39,485 bases of DNA, from the NCBI GenBank assembly GCA_014382585.1, contig JACNJL010000055.1, positions 1 to 39,485 on the forward strand. The letters run 5' to 3'. Made by a program: the position numbers and the translations under genes. The notes below the pieces were generated by a model. That model had not been told where the DNA came from. It saw only the letters and a program-made list of their open reading frames with translations, and made no database searches. Origin of the DNA: Limisphaerales bacterium. Its GTDB lineage: Bacteria; Verrucomicrobiota; Verrucomicrobiia; Limisphaerales; UBA1100. Positions 16,132 through 24,556 of the stretch are shown here, piece by piece (within the stretch, counting starts at the first letter, position 1; the number at the start of each line of letters is the position of its first letter).

Positions 16132-17442
16132 ATGGAAGGCATCCCCTCACCTCCACGGCGCGGCTTTACCTTGATTGAGCTGCTGGTGGTGATTGCGATC
16201 GTCGGAGTGCTGGCGGCACTACTGCTGCCGGTGCTTGGGCGCGCAAAGGCAAAAGCCCGGCGCGTTCAGTGCGTGAGTCAACTCGGGCAACTGGCGACTG
16301 CTTTGATTGCTTTTGCAAACGAACACGGAAACCGCCTGCCATGGCAATTCACGCCCTCCACCCAACGGGAATTTTTTGGGCCTCAACGTGATGACTTCGT
16401 CGGCCATCCGGCCGCCATCTTCTCGCTGCCTCCACTGCGGGCCGGGCTGGGTTCGGCTGAACTTTTGTGGTCGCCCTGCGATGCCGATCGCGAAGCCGCC
16501 AACCAAGCCGCCCGCGCCGACTGGTCCCAATACGATCCAACCATTGGCCGCATCCTGCCACACAAGGCAATCAGCTACGTGCTCATCCACGGCGCGGATA
16601 TTGGCCGCCCCACCACCGTGTTGGCCAGCACCCGCAATCTATCCACCTGCGATCTCGCCACGGCGCACTGGAGCGGCGCAGATGAAAAACACCCACCGCC
16701 TGAAGCGATGAGCGGCCTTAACAAAAGTCAGGGCCAACTCGTGGCGGCCGATGGTTCTGCGCGCCAATCGGATGATGCCGACCTTGGCACTTCCGGAAAA
16801 ACCGTGCTGGCTCATCGCGAATCAGCCGGTGGGGTCACCTTGGGCCGGGCGGCCACCGGTGTGCTCGGCTGCTGCGCTACGCCTTCCCCCGTGGTCGGCG
16901 CGACTATTCCCAACCTCTTTCCCAAGATAGCGGAAAACGGGAAAGGAACGCGGTACGTTTTTATTCTCGATTGCTCCGGCAGCATGCGCATTGACAAACG
17001 CTTGCAACTCGCCAAACAAGCGCTGTACCGCACGCTCCAAAAACTGGGTCCGAAAAAAGAATTTTTCATCTATTTCTACCACAGCGCAAGCATGCCGATG
17101 GACGGCGAGCCCTTGTCAGCCACCCCGGAAAATATCGCGCGCATCAAGTCATGGGTCAACGCCATCCCCGCCGCCGGTGGCACCGATCCGCGCGGCGCGT
17201 TGCGCGAAGCCTTTGGCGAGAAAAAACCCGACACCATTTGGCTGATGACCGACGGCATTTTCAAAGTGGGCAACGATACCCCCGTCCGGCGATTGATTGC
17301 CGACCTGAACCCAGACAAATCCGTACGCGTGAACACCGTTGGCTTCGGGCGCAAACCCGAGGATGTCGACAAATCCCTCGTCCCCATCGCCACCGAAAAC
17401 GACGGCAGCTTTGAATTCATCAACTCCCATCCGGGCAAATAA
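16132..17442 (+). CDS. Pseudopilin-VWA fusion protein
   Basis: A 436-residue protein. The N-terminus is a type IV prepilin-like leader, basic RRG then [20 protein letters not shown] (residues 12-31), with Glu at +5 as expected after cleavage between G and F. The pseudopilin core follows ([20 protein letters not shown]; a DUF1559-like layout). From about residue 275, a von Willebrand A domain carries the MIDAS motif DCSGSM and later [10 protein letters not shown] and WLMTDGIF. This joins a type II secretion or pilus-like anchor to a metal-dependent adhesion domain. ATG 16132 is preferred over ATG 16111 since it gives a short positively charged leader. It heads a three-gene operon and diverges from the GNAT gene. 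Confidence 0.85.
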   Translation: MEGIPSPPRRGFTLIELLVVIAIVGVLAALLLPVLGRAKAKARRVQCVSQLGQLATALIAFANEHGNRLPWQFTPSTQREFFGPQRDDFVGHPAAIFSLPPLRAGLGSAELLWSPCDADREAANQAARADWSQYDPTIGRILPHKAISYVLIHGADIGRPTTVLASTRNLSTCDLATAHWSGADEKHPPPEAMSGLNKSQGQLVAADGSARQSDDADLGTSGKTVLAHRESAGGVTLGRAATGVLGCCATPSPVVGATIPNLFPKIAENGKGTRYVFILDCSGSMRIDKRLQLAKQALYRTLQKLGPKKEFFIYFYHSASMPMDGEPLSATPENIARIKSWVNAIPAAGGTDPRGALREAFGEKKPDTIWLMTDGIFKVGNDTPVRRLIADLNPDKSVRVNTVGFGRKPEDVDKSLVPIATENDGSFEFINSHPGK

Positions 17443-17461
17443 CCCACCCAAACTTTTTGTA

Positions 17462-18460
17462 ATGCACAAAATACTCCCCGCCATCCTCATGGCGCTCACA
17501 ATGACGACTGAATCCGCAAACCCAGGCCATCTCGTTGCCATCGTCATCCACGGCGGTGCCGGCCGAATGGACAAGGCGAAGCTCACGCCCGCACGTCAAA
17601 AGAATTACCATGCCACCCTCGAGGCTTCCCTGCGCGCCGGCCACGCCATCCTCAAACGCGGCGGCAGCTCGCTCGACGCCGTGCAGGCGGCCATTATGGT
17701 GATGGAAGATTCGCCCCTCTTTAATGCCGGCAAAGGGTCGGTCTTCACCAGCGCCGGTCGCAATGAACTCGATGCCTCGCTGATGGATGGCCGCACCCTT
17801 GAGGCCGGCGCGGTCGGCGGCGTGACCACGTTGAAAAATCCCATCCTCGCCGCGCGTGCGGTGATGGATCACACCCCGCACGTGCTGCTCACCAACGAAG
17901 GCGCTGAAGCCTTCGCCAAATCCAGAGGATTGGAATGGGTGAATTCCAAATACTTTCACACCGATCAACGTTGGCGACAATTCCAGGAATGGAAAAGGAA
18001 AAAGGACAAAAGCAAACAAACCTTTCTCGATGAAAAACACGCCGACTACTTCGGCACCGTCGGCTGTGTGGCGCTCGATGCCAAAGGCAACCTTGCCGCC
18101 GGCACCTCCACCGGCGGACTCACCGGCAAACAATTCGGGCGCATCGGCGACTCACCCATCATTGGCGCCGGCACATATGCGAACAACCAAACCTGCGGCA
18201 TCTCCTGCACCGGCCACGGCGAATTTTTCATCCGCTACGCCGTCGCGCACGACATCTCCGCTCACATGGAATACAAACAATCCACCCTCGCCCAAGCCGC
18301 GCGCGAGGTCGTTCAGGTAAAACTCAAAAAAGCCAAAGGCAGCGGCGGCGTCATCGGCATTGATGCCAAAGGCAACATCGTGATGGAATTCAATACCCCC
18401 GCCATGAACCGCGGCAGCATTGACATCAACGGCAAATTGACGACTGGAATTTTCAAATGA
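17462..18460 (+). CDS. Exported isoaspartyl peptidase/L-asparaginase (Ntn hydrolase)
   Basis: A 332-residue member of the plant-type asparaginase family that hydrolyses isoaspartyl dipeptides and asparagine. It shows the IHGGAG motif (29-34), the FNAGKGSVFT block, and the autocleavage site GTVGCVALD with nucleophile Thr at about 199. The later GTYANNQ..GISCTGHGE block completes the substrate pocket. The family is made as a precursor split at the Gly-Thr bond into alpha and beta chains. A hydrophobic N-terminus (MHKILPAILMALTMTTESAN) suggests export. ATG 17462 is used because the longer frame upstream overlaps the VWA gene. Its stop overlaps the start of the M28 peptidase as ATGA, so the two should degrade peptides together. 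Confidence 0.9.
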   Translation: MHKILPAILMALTMTTESANPGHLVAIVIHGGAGRMDKAKLTPARQKNYHATLEASLRAGHAILKRGGSSLDAVQAAIMVMEDSPLFNAGKGSVFTSAGRNELDASLMDGRTLEAGAVGGVTTLKNPILAARAVMDHTPHVLLTNEGAEAFAKSRGLEWVNSKYFHTDQRWRQFQEWKRKKDKSKQTFLDEKHADYFGTVGCVALDAKGNLAAGTSTGGLTGKQFGRIGDSPIIGAGTYANNQTCGISCTGHGEFFIRYAVAHDISAHMEYKQSTLAQAAREVVQVKLKKAKGSGGVIGIDAKGNIVMEFNTPAMNRGSIDINGKLTTGIFK

Positions 18461-19806
18461 AACTGCGCCTCCTCTTACTCCTCGCTATACCCTTCACCAC
18501 AGGGGCGGCGGAAATTTCCAAAAAATATCAAGCCACGGCTGATCGGCTGATTCATTCGGCGACGAATAGTGGGTTTGCGTTTCAGCGACTGGCGACGATG
18601 TGCGATTCATTTGGGCCGCGCTTGAGCGGGTCACCGAATTTGGAGAAGGCGATTGATTGGTGTTTGGCGGAGATGAAAAAGGATGGGTTTGTCAATGTGC
18701 ACGGGGAGGATGTGATGGTGCCGCATTGGGTGCGCGGGAAGGAATCGGCGGAGTTGGTTTCGCCGCGCCGACGGGTACTGCCGATGTTGGGTTTGGGGGG
18801 AAGTGTGGGCACACCGAGGGAAGGCATCACGGCAGAAGTTTTGGTGGTGGATAGTTTTGCGGATCTCAAAGCAAAGGCGGCGCAGGCGAAAGGGAAGATG
18901 GTGCTGTTTAATGTGCCGTTTACAAATTATCGAGAGACGGTGATTGTGCGGAGCATCGGGGCGATTGAGGCGGCGAAGGTCGGCGCCGTAGCCAGCTTGA
19001 TTCGGTCGGTGGGGCCGTTTTCAATGCAAACGCCGCACACGGGCAATATGCGCTACGATGACAAAGTGAAACGTATTCCGCACGCGGCGCTTTCGATGGA
19101 GGATGCGCTGATGCTGGCGCGGATGCATTCGCGCGGGGAAACGATTCGCGTGCGATTGAAAATGGAGGCACGGACGCTGCCGCCAGTGAAGTCGCGCAAT
19201 GTGATTGCAGAAATTCGCGGAAGCGAGAAGCCGGATGAAATTGTAATCGTCAGCGGCCACATCGATTCGTGGGACGTGGGCCAAGGTGCGATGGATGACG
19301 GCGGTGGTTGTCTGGCAGCGTGGGAGGCGGCGCGGTTGGTTATGAAAAGCGGCCTCAAACCAAGGCGTACCATTCGCGTGGTGTTGTGGACGAATGAGGA
19401 AAACGGCCTCGGCGGCGCGAAGGAATACGCGCGGCGACACGCGAAGGAGTTGAAAAATCATGTGCTTGCGATTGAATCAGACAGCGGCGTTTTCAAGCCA
19501 ACCGGCTACGGCTTCCTCGGTAGCGGTGAGGGGATGAAAGTCATCCAACAAATCGGCGGGCTTTTAAAGCCGCTGGGCGCGGGCGAAATCAAGAAAGGCT
19601 GCCGAGGCGCGGACGTGATGAGGCTCATTGTGGGCGGCGTGCCGGTGATGCATTTGGAGGTGGACCGCGAGCGTTACTTTTGGTTTCACCACACCCACGC
19701 GGACACCATCGACAAGTTGGATCAAAACGAATTCAACCGCTGCGTGGCCTCGCTGGCGGTGATGACGTTTTTGGCGGCAGACTTGCCCGGCGGCGTGCCC
19801 CGTTAA
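18457..19806 (+). CDS. Secreted M28 family metallopeptidase (carboxypeptidase Q-like)
   Basis: A 449-residue zinc peptidase. A signal peptide (MKLRLLLLLAIPFTTGAAE) leads to a PA-like inserted region (about 125-185) and the M28 catalytic core. Ligand blocks visible are SGHIDSWD (His268), GAMDDGGG (Asp280), TNEENGL (Glu314-315, catalytic and ligand), ESDSG (Asp342) and FHHTHADT (His411-414). This follows the carboxypeptidase Q/plasma glutamate carboxypeptidase layout, so it likely removes terminal residues from short peptides outside the cytoplasm. ATG 18457 overlaps the asparaginase stop. It is the last gene of the operon. Confidence 0.9.
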   Translation: MKLRLLLLLAIPFTTGAAEISKKYQATADRLIHSATNSGFAFQRLATMCDSFGPRLSGSPNLEKAIDWCLAEMKKDGFVNVHGEDVMVPHWVRGKESAELVSPRRRVLPMLGLGGSVGTPREGITAEVLVVDSFADLKAKAAQAKGKMVLFNVPFTNYRETVIVRSIGAIEAAKVGAVASLIRSVGPFSMQTPHTGNMRYDDKVKRIPHAALSMEDALMLARMHSRGETIRVRLKMEARTLPPVKSRNVIAEIRGSEKPDEIVIVSGHIDSWDVGQGAMDDGGGCLAAWEAARLVMKSGLKPRRTIRVVLWTNEENGLGGAKEYARRHAKELKNHVLAIESDSGVFKPTGYGFLGSGEGMKVIQQIGGLLKPLGAGEIKKGCRGADVMRLIVGGVPVMHLEVDRERYFWFHHTHADTIDKLDQNEFNRCVASLAVMTFLAADLPGGVPR

Positions 19807-19844
19807 TTTTTTGGGGCGGGAACTGTTCAACTGTTCTACTCACC

Positions 19845-19879
19845 AAAAAGCAGCCGCCGAGATTGTCCCGACGGCTGCT
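19845..19879 (-). terminator. Terminator of the LRR gene (minus strand)
   Basis: A stem AGCAGCCG/CGGCTGCT (19849-19856 with 19872-19879) has on its minus-strand exit side a T5 run (complement of 19845-19849). It lies between the convergent M28 and LRR genes, so the stem may also stop plus-strand transcripts. Confidence 0.6.
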
Positions 19880-20012
19880 ACCCAACGCGCTATTATGTGA
19901 GCTGGCGGTCTGCGCGACACACCAGCAACGGGAAGCCTAGCAGGAGTTTGCTCCGCTTGCCTACTGTAAGAATGAGTTTTGTTTATAGTAGGGTCCGGCG
20001 GTGCAGAGAGGG

Positions 20013-21233
20013 TTAGAAATCAATTCGGCAGTTGGGAAGGGCTATGCGGAGCGCCTCCACTTCGCTGCGCGGAATGGGGTTTCCGCCGAGGCTGATCAGG
20101 TCCAATTGCCCGAGGCCGGCGAGCGCGGTGACGCGGGTAATACGGTTGCGTTCAAGATATAAAATCTTGATGTCCTTGAGTTTCGACAAGGGAGATAAGT
20201 CGCTGATCACATTGTCGTTCAGGTTCAAAAACTCAAGCGCATGGAGATTTTCCAACGGGCGAATATCTGAAATTTCATTTTTTGAAAAATCCAGCGACTC
20301 TATCCGCAATAGTTTACCCATGGGTTCGAGAATGCGGATCTGATTTCCACTCGCATCCAACTTACGCAACTCCTTTAAGCGCGCTATGGGGGCGATTGAG
20401 GTGAACCGGTTGTTGCGAATGATCAGGTCATTGAGCGTGCTGATGCGGCCGAGGGGTTCAAGATCGGCCACGCGATTATCGCCTAAATCAAGCCGGCGCA
20501 ATTGTGGTAACCTCGCCAATGGGGAGACATCTTCGATCCGGTTGAATCGCAGATAAATCACTTCCAACTTGGTGAGCGATTCAAGGGGTTCAAGATGTTC
20601 CACGTGGTTGTTGTTGAGGATGAGCAAATGCAACCCGCGGAGTTGACTTACGGGCTTGAGATCGCTCACCAAACTTTGGGCAAGATCAATTCGGTCCAGC
20701 TGCAACAACTCGGTTTTGGTGATGTCCCCTTCGGGTTTCCTAAGTTCCTCGCGCAACTTGATCTCAAACTGAGCATTGGAAAACTTAACCCGTTCGACCG
20801 GATCGCCCTCGGCCACTCCCGATTCACCACCCCATCGCGAATGCGATTCGCTGCGCACTTCCACCAATTCATAAATCCCGTATTCACGACTATAAATGAG
20901 ACGCATGGTGTAGTTAAAAAACACCCCGGGCCAAATATAATCATCCACCATATCACCCTCCCGGCTCCGCGGTTCAGAGGCATCGGGTTCGCGCTTCATC
21001 AATGCGTGAACCTCGTCACGATTCACGTCCGGCCCTTGTAACAGGAAAAAGAAATCGTTTGCCTTGGCCTCACACTCACGCCGCGCCTGAAGATCAATCC
21101 AGAAACCCACACCCACCAATAGCAACACCCCCGTCAACCCGATACGAAACGCCAGCAGTACTCGGCCTCTTTTAGGCGATTCAACTTCGGGCTCAGCCTC
21201 AAGCTTGTGAATGTCCGCGTCGAATTTGCTCAT
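20013..21233 (-). CDS. Single-TM leucine-rich-repeat protein (internalin-like)
   Basis: A 406-residue protein. A charged cytoplasmic N-terminus (1-26) precedes one TM helix (LLAFRIGLTGVLLLVGVGFW, about 26-45). A non-repeat region of ~130 residues follows. Residues about 190-395 form eight to nine 22-residue LRRs of the SDS22/internalin type: LHLLILNNNHVEHLEPLESL, LEVIYLRFNRIEDVSPLARL, LEFLNLNDNVISDLSPLSKL. These build a curved binding surface, placed outside the membrane by topology. It is convergent with the M28 gene and 164 nt downstream of the Sel1/zinc-ribbon gene. Ligand unknown. Confidence 0.85.
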   Translation of the reverse strand: MSKFDADIHKLEAEPEVESPKRGRVLLAFRIGLTGVLLLVGVGFWIDLQARRECEAKANDFFFLLQGPDVNRDEVHALMKREPDASEPRSREGDMVDDYIWPGVFFNYTMRLIYSREYGIYELVEVRSESHSRWGGESGVAEGDPVERVKFSNAQFEIKLREELRKPEGDITKTELLQLDRIDLAQSLVSDLKPVSQLRGLHLLILNNNHVEHLEPLESLTKLEVIYLRFNRIEDVSPLARLPQLRRLDLGDNRVADLEPLGRISTLNDLIIRNNRFTSIAPIARLKELRKLDASGNQIRILEPMGKLLRIESLDFSKNEISDIRPLENLHALEFLNLNDNVISDLSPLSKLKDIKILYLERNRITRVTALAGLGQLDLISLGGNPIPRSEVEALRIALPNCRIDF

Positions 21234-21397
21234 CAGATCTGATAGAATGAACGATTAAACTATCGCCACCGAATCCCAATCCCCGTCCACACCGTGGCTA
21301 TTGCGCAACACCGGTTCATCCCCGAAATTACCCAACCCGATGAATGGGTGCAATCACGATATGCCGGTTCATCGAAAAGGCTCGGCATAGAGTTTCA

Positions 21398-22054
21398 CTA
21401 ACAACTTCGGGCCAGCAAATACAAGACGACTCCCACCCCAAAAACCGCATCCAAATTAAAGCCCGGTTCTTTTGATTTTGCTTCTCCGGAATTTGTTTCC
21501 TCAACCGGCAGCCGGGGTTCCGGTTTTTTCCCAAACCACCGCATCAGTCGCGATTCGGTGTTCCCAGTTCCGCCCATTGCCCCCTCGAAGTTTACCGGTT
21601 GACCCACGGTTGAACGTCCGGGCGAACTCGATTGTTTGTGGGACCAACCGCAAATCCAGCACCGTAAATCACCATCCCAATCCTGCAACGGACCGTGGCC
21701 GTTGGGGCAATTCCCTTGCCCCGCCGAATCAGACTTGGATTCTTTGGCTTGCCGGAGGGGTTTGGTCTTGATCACTGGAGGCAGTGCTACCTCCGCGACA
21801 GCCCCCACCTTTGCTTTTGTAGCGGCACGGGGCGTTTCCAATTTGCCTGGGTTTTTTTTCGACCCACCCAGAGTCGCCAGAATTCGGGCGGCATCCTCGT
21901 GACCCTGTTCTGCCGCACGCTCAAACCAATGTCGGGCTTGCTCCAGATTCTGTTCCGTTCGATCGCCGGTCTGGTAAATGACCGCCAATCGATATTGGAT
22001 TTTAACTTCATTTAACTCCTCGGCGCGGAAAATAAGATTGTCCAGAATTCGCAT
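21398..22054 (-). CDS. Sel1-repeat plus zinc-ribbon protein with C-terminal hydrophobic tail
   Basis: A 218-residue protein. The N-terminal ~70 residues hold two Sel1-like units (VKIQYRLAVIYQTGDRTEQN, ARHWFERAAEQGHEDAARIL). A low-complexity linker rich in Lys, Ala and Pro follows. Around residues 114-136 is a zinc-ribbon-like CPNGHG...LRCWICGWS with four metal ligands (Cys-x3-His and Cys-x2-Cys). The last residues form a short hydrophobic tail (FNLDAVFGVGVVLYLLARSC) that could anchor the protein, tail-anchored fashion. This combination is not one I recognise. It lies 59 nt downstream of the PqiA-like gene and may be the last gene of that operon. Confidence 0.7.
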   Translation of the reverse strand: MRILDNLIFRAEELNEVKIQYRLAVIYQTGDRTEQNLEQARHWFERAAEQGHEDAARILATLGGSKKNPGKLETPRAATKAKVGAVAEVALPPVIKTKPLRQAKESKSDSAGQGNCPNGHGPLQDWDGDLRCWICGWSHKQSSSPGRSTVGQPVNFEGAMGGTGNTESRLMRWFGKKPEPRLPVEETNSGEAKSKEPGFNLDAVFGVGVVLYLLARSC

Positions 22055-22113
22055 GAGGAAAAATTCTTAATTTTTTTGATCACCCCGCCGGCAAGGCCGG
22101 TGAATGCCAAAGG

Positions 22114-22641
22114 TTAATCTTCCGTGCCCTCCGAGGCAACGGAATTGCGCCCGCCGCTGATATACAGTGAAATGTAAATACTCAACAACACCGAAGCACA
22201 AAAGGCCGCCGCGCCCCACTCAACGGCCACACGTGAACCGCCGGGCAAACCCTTGACAGCCACCACCAGCACCGCCAGCACAAATACATCCAACATCGAC
22301 CATTTACCGAGTTGATTCACCCAGCGTACCGAGCCGCCGATGTTCAAACCCGCCGCCAGCCGGGCGGAGGCCATGTAGTACACCCCCAGTTTCCAAATCG
22401 GGAACACCACAGAAAAGAGCAGCACCATCACGCCGATAAACACACTGCCCTCGTCAAACATGGAACGGATGCCTTGGAGAATGGAATAAGTGGTGGGCAC
22501 GGTGAGTTCGGGGTTAATCAGCCGTACGAGCGGGGTGAACTCGCCAAAGCCGGGGTGCAGCGTCATGCAGGGTGCAAACAACCCAAGCCCAAGCAGTCCC
22601 GCCGCCACCGCAAGGCATCCCTGAAGTTGCCGCGGGTTCAT
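22114..22641 (-). CDS. PqiA-like integral membrane protein
   Basis: A 175-residue protein with four predicted TM helices (about 8-27, 67-92, 118-134, 140-163). The family hallmark YSILQGI..MF.EG...IGVMVLLFSVVFPIWKL followed by LGKWSMLDVFVLAVLVVAVK matches the paraquat-inducible protein A (PqiA/YebS) family, inner-membrane partners of MCE lipid-transport proteins. It is a single-domain version without the CxxC zinc motifs of full-length PqiA. No MCE (PqiB-like) gene is in the window. The start ATG 22641 follows the C2-like gene stop by 5 nt, so they are cotranscribed. A role in envelope lipid movement is inferred from family only. Confidence 0.8.
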   Translation of the reverse strand: MNPRQLQGCLAVAAGLLGLGLFAPCMTLHPGFGEFTPLVRLINPELTVPTTYSILQGIRSMFDEGSVFIGVMVLLFSVVFPIWKLGVYYMASARLAAGLNIGGSVRWVNQLGKWSMLDVFVLAVLVVAVKGLPGGSRVAVEWGAAAFCASVLLSIYISLYISGGRNSVASEGTED

Positions 22642-22646
22642 AACGG

Positions 22647-23336
22647 TCAGCGCAGGGCCTCCACGAGCTTTTCCACCGGCTGCGCGCTGTCCACTACGCG
22701 CAAGACAAAACGCTTGAGCCCGCCGCGCCCGGCCGCCATCTGCGCGCGATCGCGCGTGGGTTTGCCTTCGGCATCAATGAAATACGGGTTGTCGCCCGGC
22801 TCGAGATCGGCCAGCGGAATGGCGCAACCGCCGGCGAAGTCGTCCCGCACCGGATCGTCATCATACGCCCGAATGACCAATTCGCCCTTGGGTTCCACTG
22901 AAATTAACGCTGCTTTAATCAGATTGCGTGGCGAAAACCGCTGCCCTTCGCTGGAAAGCACCTTGCGTAATTCGACCACGCTCACATTCGTGCCCAAGCC
23001 AAACCACTTGCCGATGAGCGCATTTTTCACCACATCATTTTCCGTGTGATACACCGTCTTGCCGTGCCAGTTCAGCTGATAAAATAAATCCGGCGCGGAA
23101 CTTCCCGCGTCCCAACTATCGCCCCCCTCCTTCATCGGATGAAACTCCATCAACGTCACCAGCACATAATAATCCTTCCCCACCACCACCTTCCGCGAAG
23201 GCGCGCGCGAAGCCTCTTCCGTCTCCTTGTCGCCCCACAAAAACACCGCCCCCACCGCCAACACAATCAACAACGGCACCATATAATAAAAAGGCGCAGG
23301 AGTCGGTCGCGTTTCTGTGGGTTTGCTTTCGGCCAT
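22647..23336 (-). CDS. Membrane-anchored C2-like domain protein
   Basis: A 229-residue protein. A short cytoplasmic start (MAESKPTETRPTPAP) leads to one TM helix (FYYMVPLLIVLAVGAVFLWG, about 16-35) and a beta-rich domain. Its layout (YYVLVTLMEFHPMKEGGDSW, DLFYQLNWHGKTVYHT, AALISVEPKGELVIRAYDDD, DDFAGGCAIPLADLEPG) resembles a C2 domain, including an Asp cluster DDDPVRDDF in the position of the calcium/lipid-binding loop. C2 domains typically bind acidic lipid surfaces. ATG 23336 is chosen over a longer frame that overlaps the upstream gene. It sits 11 nt after the secreted-protein gene. The C2 assignment is by eye. Confidence 0.65.
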   Translation of the reverse strand: MAESKPTETRPTPAPFYYMVPLLIVLAVGAVFLWGDKETEEASRAPSRKVVVGKDYYVLVTLMEFHPMKEGGDSWDAGSSAPDLFYQLNWHGKTVYHTENDVVKNALIGKWFGLGTNVSVVELRKVLSSEGQRFSPRNLIKAALISVEPKGELVIRAYDDDPVRDDFAGGCAIPLADLEPGDNPYFIDAEGKPTRDRAQMAAGRGGLKRFVLRVVDSAQPVEKLVEALR

Positions 23337-23347
23337 GGCGAGGGGGT

Positions 23348-23974
23348 TTACGGCTTCGGCTTCAGGGCCACGTTGCCGCGGATCTCGCGCAACGTGTTCC
23401 AGATCGCCTTGTCGCGTGGCTTCGGTGAGGCGCACACAAACAGATATTGATGCGGCGAACCGACAAATTTCAAGGTCTGCAGTTCAAAGTGCAGCGTCTG
23501 AAACTTGCGCGTGGCAAAGGGCTCGATCCAGTTCACCGTGGCCGTGAAGGACGCCACGTCGAACGACCCTTTCGGTTTCTTCTCAAAATGCTTCATCTTG
23601 CGCACGTTCACCGAGAACTTGCTGGTGTCCAACTTCGGGTTACCCAACCGCGCCTTGGAGAGGCCGGCGTAATAGGTAAACAATTCCTTCTGCAACACTT
23701 CAGACGTCAGCACGGGTTTGGCTTCCACGGCGAAGAGAAAGACGTACGTGAAAAAATCCGGCTGATCCGCCTTGAACATCCCCGGCGAGAAGAGAATTTC
23801 CTCAATACCCTTCAGGCCCAGATCCGGGGCAAACCCTTTCGGTGGGAGCGCAATGCGTTCGCCAAACCATTTTGGCGTGGGTTTCTTGATGACAAACTGC
23901 TGCTGCGCCAACGGCTGAGCCGCGGACAATGATACTCCGGCCAATGCCAGAACAAGAAGGATGGTTTTTTTCAT
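23348..23974 (-). CDS. Secreted hypothetical protein (208 aa)
   Basis: It has a signal peptide (MKKTILLVLALAGVSLSAAQ). The mature chain is rich in beta-like segments and aromatic residues (FFTYVFLFAVEAKPVLTSEV, SFTATVNWIEPFATRKFQTL, KFVGSPHQYLFVCASPKPRD). No family is recognised. It lies 15 nt after the P-loop gene and 11 nt before the C2-like gene, so it is part of the same operon and is expected to work outside the membrane in the same process. Confidence 0.75.
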   Translation of the reverse strand: MKKTILLVLALAGVSLSAAQPLAQQQFVIKKPTPKWFGERIALPPKGFAPDLGLKGIEEILFSPGMFKADQPDFFTYVFLFAVEAKPVLTSEVLQKELFTYYAGLSKARLGNPKLDTSKFSVNVRKMKHFEKKPKGSFDVASFTATVNWIEPFATRKFQTLHFELQTLKFVGSPHQYLFVCASPKPRDKAIWNTLREIRGNVALKPKP

Positions 23975-23989
23975 GAGTTTAATTTGTGT

Positions 23990-24556
23990 TTACGAGTTTA
24001 AAGCGGGTTGTTCCATTCGGCAGTATTTTCGAAATAAACGCAAGGCACGATCAAAACTACAGTGGGGATAGCGTTCCAGAATGTGGTTCATATCCAAATA
24101 GCTCGATCCGTATTCGGCACAATACGATTCCAGAGCGGCTTGGGTAAATTCGATCCGCTCCGCTTTCAAATGACGCGCCAGTTTTTCACGGTTCACATCC
24201 GTCCGCCACAGTTGAGTCGACCACCCGATTCGTAGCGGGGCAAACCATGCAGGGTGTAAGTGCGCGGCTAACAAGACTTGATTGCCGCGCATCAATAACC
24301 GGATCAATTTGTACAATTCACGGGGACGGATCAGATCATCCACCACCACCAATCCGTTTTCCACTGCCGGCACCGTCCAATCCAATCCGCCTCCGATCAC
24401 CCGCTCGATGGGCCGATTTTGAAAATCAGGATGATGTTGGATCAACCATTGGATCGCCGTCGATTTCCCGGAACCACTCACCCCAGTAAAGACCGCCAAT
24501 CGCGTCGACCGGAATGAGGCCGTTTTCAACTCAAGAAAATCATCAAAGCCGGTCAT
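23990..24556 (-). CDS. P-loop NTPase, cassette copy 1
   Basis: A 188-residue soluble protein. Walker A is GVSGSGKS (25-32) and Walker B-like NGLVVVDD (67-74); a conserved LAAH (His99) follows where a sensor residue could lie. The C-terminal half has conserved RTD..REKL.RHL (118-130), C.EY..SY.DMN.IL (146-160), RYP...SFD.AL..F...CRM. It aligns without gaps to the NTPase at 32796-33359 with about 105 of 181 identical residues. I do not know this family; it resembles no common ABC, kinase or AAA subtype by eye. Its start overlaps the stop of the two-TM membrane gene (ATGA). It is probably the ATP-using partner of that protein. Confidence 0.85.
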   Translation of the reverse strand: MTGFDDFLELKTASFRSTRLAVFTGVSGSGKSTAIQWLIQHHPDFQNRPIERVIGGGLDWTVPAVENGLVVVDDLIRPRELYKLIRLLMRGNQVLLAAHLHPAWFAPLRIGWSTQLWRTDVNREKLARHLKAERIEFTQAALESYCAEYGSSYLDMNHILERYPHCSFDRALRLFRKYCRMEQPALNS

